NCBI GenBank assembly: GCA_003554535.1
Contig: PWGT01000034.1
Span: forward strand, 1-9,835
From: Syntrophomonadaceae bacterium
GTDB lineage: Bacteria; Bacillota_D; Dethiobacteria; DTU022; PWGO01
Reading direction: 5' to 3'
Length of the DNA stretch: 9,835 bases
Shown piece after piece: positions 4,496-9,835 of this stretch (the first letter of the stretch is position 1; the number at the start of each line of letters is the position of its first letter). Below the pieces are notes generated by a model, which ran no database searches, was not told the DNA's origin, and was given only the letters and a program-made list of their open reading frames with translations. Made by a program: the position numbers and the translations under genes.

Positions 4496-6088
4496 TCAAT
4501 CGATTAAAATAACTGGAGTCGAAGAGTTATGAACCACATCTTCTGCTGTGTCCCCCATTAAAACTGTTGTATAGGCAGACTGGTTATGTTTCCCCATATA
4601 GATCTGGTTTACATCGTTTTTTTCTGCCTCTTCTACAATAAACTTTGCCGGGCTACCAGTTTCCACCTTTATTTTATAACTAATGTCCCGGGCCAGGGGG
4701 GCCACGATATTTTTCAATTCTTCTTTGCTGAAGGCAATTCTTCCCGATTGTTGCACATGTAGCACTACCAGGTGAGCATCCATCTGCCTTGCTGCTCTGA
4801 CTGCTTCTTGCAGGGCATTCTGGGAAGCTTCTGATCCGTCATAAGCAGCCAATAACACGTAATCATCCTGGATATTAACCTTGGTAGGATCCACTTTGCC
4901 TTTTTCAAGCAAGCGAGGGGCAAGAAAAACTGTTAAAAAGGCACCCAACGGGGCAGTGAGTATTATTGCCAATACTGAAATGGCCAGAATAATCTCTCCA
5001 TGAGGAACGCCCATAGCAAGAGGAATACCACCTATTGCAGCTTGCACAGTGGCTTTAGCCATATCTCCTCCCACCATAAAAACTCTTTCTCCAAGATTTA
5101 AAGAAGACCCCCAGGTAGAAGCAAAAATTCCTCCCCACCGGCCTATAAGAAGGCCGATAGCAATAATGGCCAATCCCTGAGGTCCCGCGTCTAAAATAAC
5201 CCCTACATCTACCGCAGCACCAATGAGCACGAATAAAAAGATTTCACCCGCGACCCATATCTTGTCTACTTCAACTCGCAGCCTGCGGGCTGTTACAGCA
5301 TCTTTTTCCAAAATGACAAAGCCTAAAACCATTACTGCCAGGAAGGCTGAAAAGGGAAGATAGTCATCCCCTATAATTAAGAGAAGCCCCAGACCCAGCG
5401 CTACAATTAGATCATGAATGTTGCTGCTAGTAAGATTACTGCGCCGGATCAAATATAAAGCCAAAAATCCAGCTGCTATCCCCAATCCAATTGCTAGGAT
5501 GACTTGAAGAGGAATATCCATGACCTGAAGTGCTACGGATGTTTCGCCTCCTCCAGCCCCATTCTCTACAATCCAGGCCAAAAAAACCCCAAACATAGTA
5601 ATTGCCGTAGCATCACTGGCAGTGCCCCCGGCTAAAATCAGATCGGGGATACCCTTTTTTACCCCCCATCCTTCACCTTTTAAGCGTAGCATTAGGGGCA
5701 CGATAACAGCAGGAGAAGCTGCACATACGATCCACCCCAGCAGGAAGCATATTAGCCATTCCCAACCAAAAATGAAGCGGGTAGCCACTGCTACTACTGA
5801 AGCTTCTATTACGGCGGGAAGGAAAGCGAGCCTAATGGCTACAGTCCCCTGAGAGATTATTTTGTTTTTATCCAGCCCCAGTCCTGCTTTGAATAAGATA
5901 AACAAAAGTGCTAACAAACGGATTTCTTCAGATATATTTAAGATATCATCCGGGAGAATATCCAAGTAATTAGGGCCCACTATAATTCCGGCTAAAAGCA
6001 TACCAATTAGTTTGGGCAACTTGACTCGACCAGCTAGTTCACCGGCCAAAAATCCTATCAAAAGAATAATCAAGATTCCTTCCAGCAT
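4496..6088 (-). CDS. CPA2/NHA-like cation:proton antiporter with C-terminal Usp domain
   Basis: A 530-aa protein. Residues 1-393 form about 12 transmembrane helices of the monovalent cation:proton antiporter fold. The conserved stretches CAASPAVIVP (122-131), LILAGGTASDATAIT (150-164) and MAKATVQAAIG (343-353) match the NHA/SLC9B-like branch, where homologues usually carry two adjacent acidic residues in the ion site; here the pair is Ser158-Asp159. Residues 408-530 are a universal stress protein domain (VLLAAYDGSE ... VLMGDTAEDVVHNSSTPVILI), with a weak nucleotide motif: G499-x2-N502-x9-G512-D513 instead of G-x2-G-x9-G-S/T. It would exchange protons for Na+ or K+, with the Usp domain as a cytoplasmic regulator. 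The leader holds a fluoride riboswitch. GGATGGTGG precedes the ATG. No strong terminator follows. Confidence 0.87.
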   Translation of the reverse strand: MLEGILIILLIGFLAGELAGRVKLPKLIGMLLAGIIVGPNYLDILPDDILNISEEIRLLALLFILFKAGLGLDKNKIISQGTVAIRLAFLPAVIEASVVAVATRFIFGWEWLICFLLGWIVCAASPAVIVPLMLRLKGEGWGVKKGIPDLILAGGTASDATAITMFGVFLAWIVENGAGGGETSVALQVMDIPLQVILAIGLGIAAGFLALYLIRRSNLTSSNIHDLIVALGLGLLLIIGDDYLPFSAFLAVMVLGFVILEKDAVTARRLRVEVDKIWVAGEIFLFVLIGAAVDVGVILDAGPQGLAIIAIGLLIGRWGGIFASTWGSSLNLGERVFMVGGDMAKATVQAAIGGIPLAMGVPHGEIILAISVLAIILTAPLGAFLTVFLAPRLLEKGKVDPTKVNIQDDYVLLAAYDGSEASQNALQEAVRAARQMDAHLVVLHVQQSGRIAFSKEELKNIVAPLARDISYKIKVETGSPAKFIVEEAEKNDVNQIYMGKHNQSAYTTVLMGDTAEDVVHNSSTPVILID

Positions 6089-6118
6089 TTAAGACCACCA
6101 TCCTTTCCGCAATTAAAC

Positions 6119-6158
6119 AAAAAACTCCTGTCTTCCCTACTTAAAGGAAAAACAGGAG
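6119..6158 (-). terminator. Intrinsic terminator of the fluoride riboswitch expression platform
   Basis: On the minus strand: CTCCTGT (6158..6152), an inner TTCC/GGAA pairing, then ACAGGAG (6131..6125), followed by TTTTTT (6124..6119). The 5' arm CTCCTG is also the last conserved segment of the aptamer, so ligand binding and terminator formation are mutually exclusive, as in known fluoride switches of the terminator type. Confidence 0.85.
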
Positions 6159-6210
6159 CCATTAGCCGCTTTTTTAGCGGCACTTATCGGCGAGCTCCAT
6201 CGCCATATAA
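6152..6210 (-). ncRNA. Fluoride riboswitch (crcB motif RNA)
   Basis: Read on the minus strand, the RNA runs GGCGATGGAGCTCGCC (6204..6189), GATAAG, then a stem GCCGCT/AGCGGC closed by an A-rich loop, then TAATGGCTCCTG. These are the conserved parts of the crcB aptamer in order: the GGCGATGG-A-G-TCGCC hairpin, the ATAA linker, the second variable stem, and the CTAATG-CTCCT segment that forms the pseudoknot and long-range pairs. The terminator after it uses CTCCTG as its 5' arm. With fluoride and magnesium bound, termination should be blocked and the antiporter made. Recognised from memory of the consensus; a covariance-model search would settle it. Confidence 0.9.
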
Positions 6211-6230
6211 TCCCTATAAAATCCTATATT

Positions 6231-6260
6231 ATTTTATGCATGGATATAAAAAAAAGTCAA
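6231..6260 (-). promoter_or_regulatory. Promoter for the riboswitch-antiporter transcript
   Basis: On the minus strand: -35 TTGACT (6260..6255), 18-bp spacer, -10 TAAAAT (6236..6231). The start would be near 6224, a few bases before the riboswitch P1 region, as expected. Confidence 0.6.
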
Positions 6261-6276
6261 GAAACTAAATATTATT

Positions 6277-6294
6277 CTCGGCCTAAAGCCTGAG
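6277..6294 (-). terminator. Weak hairpin after the tetR gene
   Basis: CTC-A-GGC TTTAG GCC-GAG on the minus strand forms a 6-bp stem with one bulged A, followed by AATAATATTT. It lies 24 bp past the tetR stop. The T-tract is interrupted, so termination would be partial. Confidence 0.35.
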
Positions 6295-6317
6295 GTTTTC
6301 CCGGCGTAATTATATAA

Positions 6318-6896
6318 TTATTGTATAAAAGCCGAAACATATCGGCGAAAAGATTTATATGGCTCAATACTTTTTTCTACTTTTGTGTCCATTATTGCGC
6401 CTTCAAAAGCGTGGAATAGAAACCGAGCGGTGTCATGTGTGTTTAATCCATTTGTTATGGATTTATTTTGTTTTGCTTCTATGAGGCAGTTTTCCAGTTG
6501 CAAAATAATGTTTTTAATAACCTCATGAAGATGCTCTCTCAGTTTGTCATTAGTGTCAGCAAGCTCAAGTGCGAGGTTGCCCAAGGGGCAACCCAGGGCA
6601 CACCCAGTTTTATTTAGTTCTTTTTCGAAGTGTGCAAATAAATTATCCAATCTTGTTAAAGGCGGGTGCCGCTTATCATTCAGGTAGGAATTAAATAATT
6701 CTCCTGTAGTGGTAGCAAAATAATCAATTACCGCAGAACCAAAATCTTCTTTGCTTTGGAAATAATGATAAAACGAACCTTTTGGTATCCCTGCAGCATC
6801 AAGTACTTGCTGAATACCTGTAGCATTGAAGCCCTGCTCATGTATCAGGGCGGCTCCTTTTCGGACAATTGTGTGGCAAGTTTTTTCCGGGGCCAT
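6318..6896 (-). CDS. TetR/AcrR-family repressor
   Basis: A 192-aa protein of standard TetR length. The N-terminal DNA-binding domain has FNATGIQQVLDAAGIPKGSF (23-42) followed by YHYFQSKEDF (43-52), the hallmark helix-turn-helix with helix 4. The C-terminal ligand domain contains GCPLGNLALELAD (102-114), a motif of a TetR subgroup that, in my recollection, includes NemR/YxaF/AcuR-like proteins. Cys99 and Cys103 (a CxxxC in TGCALGC), with Cys7 and Cys137, could sense electrophiles or redox change, but this is speculative. AAGGAG lies 10 nt before ATG, 25 bp after the Fe-S gene stop, so it is the last gene of that operon. It likely represses the operon through the operator at 8052-8066. Confidence 0.88.
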   Translation of the reverse strand: MAPEKTCHTIVRKGAALIHEQGFNATGIQQVLDAAGIPKGSFYHYFQSKEDFGSAVIDYFATTTGELFNSYLNDKRHPPLTRLDNLFAHFEKELNKTGCALGCPLGNLALELADTNDKLREHLHEVIKNIILQLENCLIEAKQNKSITNGLNTHDTARFLFHAFEGAIMDTKVEKSIEPYKSFRRYVSAFIQ

Positions 6897-6921
6897 AATG
6901 CCATTTCTCCTTGTGGCAGAA

Positions 6922-8004
6922 TTATCTATTCATTATTTTCATAAAAGCTTCCAGCCGGCCTTTTTCCTGTAGCACTTTTGTGCTCATTTCCATTATGTCT
7001 GACGGTGTAGAGGGCATCTGTTTTCTTTCTACAAGAACCATAGCTTCTGAGGGGCAGGTAGTTACACAAAGGCCACAACCGATGCATTCTTCAGTATTGA
7101 CTTCGGCAATGTCATTTTTCAATTCTATGGCTCCTACGGGGCAGCGATCTTCAATACAAATAGCACAACCAGTGCATTTATCGGAATGGACATATGCTTC
7201 AAAACGGCTTGGTTCAAAAGCATGGGGATGTTTAAGCTGAGTTCTTCCGCGCAAAACAGTGCAACAACAAGGGCAGCAGTTACAGATAAGGTTCGCCCGA
7301 TCAGCACTGTTATTGGTTGTATGTACAAGACCTTCCTGTTCAACTAAATCTAATACTTCCAGGCCTTCTTCCTTAGTTATCTGGCGGGCAAAGCCGCGTT
7401 CCACAAGAAATTCGGCAGCTTTGTCAAAAACTAAACACACTTCCCTGGGCTTATCACAAGCATTAATGCTGACCCGGCAGGCGCATTTGGTCAGAGCAAT
7501 AAAAGAAGCACTGTTGATAAAGTTCTTGACCTCTTCGTAGGGAAGGACTCGATCGCGGGCAGGTATTGATTTATCGACCGCCACCACCCGCATCAGCGGG
7601 GTGGGGTTCCCAGCAAAAGACATGCCCAATGCTTCCTGGTGGTACTCTTCCCAAAGTTCTCCCAGCTTCTCGTGCGTGGGTGTGCCTCTGCCTTTCATAA
7701 AAGGGAACTCAAATATACCAGGAATAAGAGGCAATAGTGCATACAAGTATTTGCCTTCTTTCTCCCGCGACATAATAATTCCCTTATTGGCCATTGATTC
7801 CAGCAGATTTATTGTTTCATCCTCGGCGCGTTCAGCTTTTTGTGCAATTTCTGCGGAGTCTTTCATTTTAAAACTCATATTAACAGCAACTGCTGCTTCT
7901 TCAGGTGTGAAAAGAGTCTTTAATATTTCGTAAATGGCTTCTGCTTTTGGTGCTGTCGCCGGGTGCGAATCTAATACTTCTCTTAATTCTTCATAAACAT
8001 CCAT
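6922..8004 (-). CDS. Cysteine-rich double 4Fe-4S ferredoxin-domain protein
   Basis: A 360-aa cytoplasmic protein. Residues 1-90 are helical and winged-helix-like (LFTPEEAAVAV ... ANKGIIMSREKEGKYLY). Residues 95-165 include LWEEYHQEALG. A cysteine cluster Cys174-x-Cys176-x6-Cys183-x6-Cys190 and the unusual CNCCPCCC (241-248) come before two ferredoxin motifs: CTGCAICIEDRCP (277-289, four bases per usual spacing plus one extra residue) and CIGCGLCVTTCP (307-318). It probably transfers electrons and may bind further metal clusters through the first cysteines. Start ATG 8004 is fixed by AAAGGGGG nine bases upstream and by a promoter that spans the in-frame ATG at 8073. It lies between an acyl-CoA synthetase and a TetR gene; the partner reaction is unknown. 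Confidence 0.78.
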   Translation of the reverse strand: MDVYEELREVLDSHPATAPKAEAIYEILKTLFTPEEAAVAVNMSFKMKDSAEIAQKAERAEDETINLLESMANKGIIMSREKEGKYLYALLPLIPGIFEFPFMKGRGTPTHEKLGELWEEYHQEALGMSFAGNPTPLMRVVAVDKSIPARDRVLPYEEVKNFINSASFIALTKCACRVSINACDKPREVCLVFDKAAEFLVERGFARQITKEEGLEVLDLVEQEGLVHTTNNSADRANLICNCCPCCCTVLRGRTQLKHPHAFEPSRFEAYVHSDKCTGCAICIEDRCPVGAIELKNDIAEVNTEECIGCGLCVTTCPSEAMVLVERKQMPSTPSDIMEMSTKVLQEKGRLEAFMKIMNR

Positions 8005-8044
8005 ATTTCTTCCCCCTTTGGAATTGGAAACTAAATTCAACACA

Positions 8045-8073
8045 ATTATATTAGACCGGTCGTCTATAATCAA
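8045..8073 (-). promoter_or_regulatory. Promoter of the Fe-S/tetR genes
   Basis: On the minus strand: -35 TTGATT (8073..8068), 17-bp spacer, -10 TATAAT (8050..8045, full consensus). The start near 8038 leaves a 34-nt leader before ATG 8004. It is an internal promoter between the synthetase and the Fe-S gene. Confidence 0.75.
8052..8066. promoter_or_regulatory. Probable TetR operator inside the promoter spacer
   Basis: TAGACCGGTCGTCTA on the + strand: outer arms TAGAC/GTCTA around the palindrome ACCGGT. It is one base shorter than the TAGACC-N4-GGTCTA form that I recall for NemR-type TetR boxes. It lies exactly between the -35 and -10, where bound repressor would exclude RNA polymerase. Confidence 0.65.
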
Positions 8074-8112
8074 ATATAATATTTTTTAGTCTCTCCAAGT
8101 TTTTTTATTGGA

Positions 8113-9810
8113 TTAACGACGAATCTTTCTTGAAGTTGTCTTTTCAAACTCGGTATCACGATATATGACCTGCCGTATATTTTTGTAAGAAACTAATTGT
8201 TCATTGACCTTTTGAACTTCTTTTTCCAATAAATTTTGGATATCTTTTTGGGCAGGTTCAGGCCCGAGTTTTTCTTTTACAACTTCCATGTCCGGGAAAA
8301 TTGTAGCGGTAATAATGATATCGTCTCGCTGGCTGTCTTCGCCGGAGATAACAGATTCAGCTACATAAGGAGAATGTCCCAGCAGTGACTCAATCTCTTC
8401 CGGGAAAATATTTTTACCATTCTTGGACACAATAACATTTTTCTTACGTCCAGTAATGATGCAAAATCCATTATCATCAATATAACCGAGATCGCCGGTA
8501 TGATAGAATCCATCTTCATCTATAGCTTCGGCTGTTGCCTCCGGATTTTTATAATAACCCAACATTATATTGGGACCACGGCCTACAATTTCACCGATGC
8601 CATTTTCATCCTGGTTAATTACTTTTAGTTCAACTCCGGGCAAAGGTAACCCGGCGGCATGGTTGTTAAAATCAACATCCCGGTTTAAGGCCAAAATTGG
8701 TGCACATTCAGTCAGTCCGTAACCTTGTATAGCTGCTATTCCCATATCTTGCATATCACTTAAAATTTTCGGATCAGCGGCAGCACCACCCGAAATTAAC
8801 ATACGCAAATTACCGCCCAAATTGTCAATTACCTCGGAGAATACTTTTCGGCGTAGATCAATGCCCAGCGACAAAAGGGATTTTGTAGCTTTCTGCCCCA
8901 GTTCAAATTTGCGAGCCATTTTTTGATCAGCTTTTGCTTTTTTCATGATGTTCCGATGAAACATTTCCAGCATCAGAGGCACTACCAAAATAATGGTGGG
9001 CTTGCTTTCCTGTATGTTAGGTAAAATGTAACGCAATCCTTCACAGATAGCAATGGTGGCCCCACGATAGATGGGACATAAAAATCCGCAAGTGCACTCG
9101 TAGGAGTGATGTAAAGGCAACACAGACAGGAAAACATCACCGGGTCCAATGTAAACCATGGAACTCATGCCCTCCAGGTTGGCGCAAACATTTTTTTGAG
9201 AGAGCATAACAGCTTTGGCTTCGGATGTTGTTCCACTGGTAAATAACAAGATAGTCATGGCTTCAGGATCAATTGGTGCATCAAGGAAAGTGCGATCTCC
9301 ATTTGCAAGAAGTTTGCGCCCTTTTACCATCATATCTTCAAAAAAGAGAATATCATCACGTTCTTGTAAGCGATCCATGCAAATAAAATTTTTAACCCCG
9401 GGGATGTCATTTCGAATTTCATCAACCGTCTTTTGTTTGGAAGCAGAATAAATCAAAATGTCTGCTTCGGCTCTATTCAACAGGTTGGCAATCTCTTGAC
9501 TTGGCAATTCCTTATCCAAAGGGACTACAACACCGGTTCCATTCGTTACACTAAGATAGGAGACGTACCATTCATATCTTGTCTCAGCAAGGATCGCTAC
9601 CCTGCTACCTTTGCTGACTTGATTAAGAAGAGCAGTTCCAAAAGCGTCAATATCCTCAGCATATTCTTTCATGGTTATATTTGAATAAGGTAGATTACGT
9701 GCTGCTTTCTCCATGAATGCTGGTTGATCTCCATAAAGTTCGACACTTTGTTTCAGCATATCACGCAAATCACGTATTTTTCGTACCTCATATAATGGTT
9801 TATCTTTCAC
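8113..9810 (-). CDS. Long-chain fatty-acid--CoA ligase (AMP-forming)
   Basis: A 565-aa ANL-superfamily enzyme of the FAA1-like (COG1022) type that activates a fatty acid with ATP to acyl-AMP and then to acyl-CoA. Visible motifs: phosphate loop LLFTSGTTSEAKAVMLS (188-204; the usual G-x-P-K-G part reads S-E-A-K-A), YGLTE (364-368), FYHTGDLG (435-442), TGRKKNVIVSKNGKN (453-467, hinge and adenylate binding), and the C-terminal TTSRKIRR with Lys562 as candidate catalytic lysine. No membrane segment or signal. The GTG start follows GGAGGTG by seven bases. The gene lies 39 bp upstream of the Fe-S coding frame's alternative start but has a separate promoter in between; it may still read through into the Fe-S/tetR genes. 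Confidence 0.87.
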   Translation of the reverse strand: MKDKPLYEVRKIRDLRDMLKQSVELYGDQPAFMEKAARNLPYSNITMKEYAEDIDAFGTALLNQVSKGSRVAILAETRYEWYVSYLSVTNGTGVVVPLDKELPSQEIANLLNRAEADILIYSASKQKTVDEIRNDIPGVKNFICMDRLQERDDILFFEDMMVKGRKLLANGDRTFLDAPIDPEAMTILLFTSGTTSEAKAVMLSQKNVCANLEGMSSMVYIGPGDVFLSVLPLHHSYECTCGFLCPIYRGATIAICEGLRYILPNIQESKPTIILVVPLMLEMFHRNIMKKAKADQKMARKFELGQKATKSLLSLGIDLRRKVFSEVIDNLGGNLRMLISGGAAADPKILSDMQDMGIAAIQGYGLTECAPILALNRDVDFNNHAAGLPLPGVELKVINQDENGIGEIVGRGPNIMLGYYKNPEATAEAIDEDGFYHTGDLGYIDDNGFCIITGRKKNVIVSKNGKNIFPEEIESLLGHSPYVAESVISGEDSQRDDIIITATIFPDMEVVKEKLGPEPAQKDIQNLLEKEVQKVNEQLVSYKNIRQVIYRDTEFEKTTSRKIRR

Positions 9811-9835
9811 TTTATCGCACCTCCATAGTTTTGAA

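Noticed and set aside
5622..5852. Open frames on the + strand opposite the antiporter and, similarly, at 7259-7540, 7601-7933 and 9215-9684
   Set aside because: They are antisense to strongly supported genes, lack ribosome binding sites and show no recognisable domains.
8005..8073. 23-residue N-terminal extension of the Fe-S protein from ATG 8073
   Set aside because: The extension lies across the -35, operator and -10 of the gene's own promoter and has no ribosome binding site; ATG 8004 has one.

Overview
The window looks like chromosomal DNA of a low-GC anaerobic Gram-positive bacterium (Bacillota, probably Clostridia). The reasons are AT-rich intergenic DNA, strong GGAGG-type ribosome binding sites, sigma-A-like promoters with 17-18 bp spacers, TTG and GTG starts, and a clostridial-type double 4Fe-4S ferredoxin domain. 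I cannot name the species. No rRNA, tRNA, CRISPR array, insertion sequence or phage gene is visible.

Left part (1-3254, mostly + strand). A minus-strand gene enters at the left edge with only its first codons present. About 590 bp then hold its promoter and, further right, a + strand promoter embedded in an 11-bp inverted repeat, followed by a long structured leader with a 9-codon upstream ORF. Next comes a compact set: a YhfC-like predicted intramembrane metalloprotease, a small XRE regulator and an overlapping two-helix membrane protein. The 294 bp after it seem to carry a broken C-terminus of a CPBP-type membrane protease. Three unrecognised small membrane proteins (90, 99 and 70 aa) follow.

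Middle (3285-6250, minus strand). A MarR regulator and a GNAT acetyltransferase form a two-gene operon one base apart. Its promoter (TTGACA, 17 bp, TAATAT) is followed by a 36-bp near-perfect palindrome, a probable autoregulatory operator. Upstream lies a CPA2/NHA-like cation:proton antiporter fused to a universal-stress-protein domain. Its leader carries a recognisable fluoride (crcB) riboswitch followed by an intrinsic terminator, so the transporter is probably a fluoride-stress gene.

Right part (6318-9810, minus strand). Three genes run in the order long-chain acyl-CoA synthetase, cysteine-rich double 4Fe-4S protein, TetR regulator. A second promoter lies between the synthetase and the Fe-S gene. 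A TetR-type operator (TAGAC...GTCTA around ACCGGT) fits in its 17-bp spacer, so the TetR protein encoded as the last gene probably represses the Fe-S/TetR pair. The set suggests acyl-CoA metabolism coupled to an electron-transfer protein and controlled by a small ligand or electrophile.

The strongest points are the fluoride riboswitch upstream of an antiporter-Usp fusion, the TetR operator inside a promoter spacer, the long MarR palindrome and the unusual yhfC leader. None by itself proves a new system.
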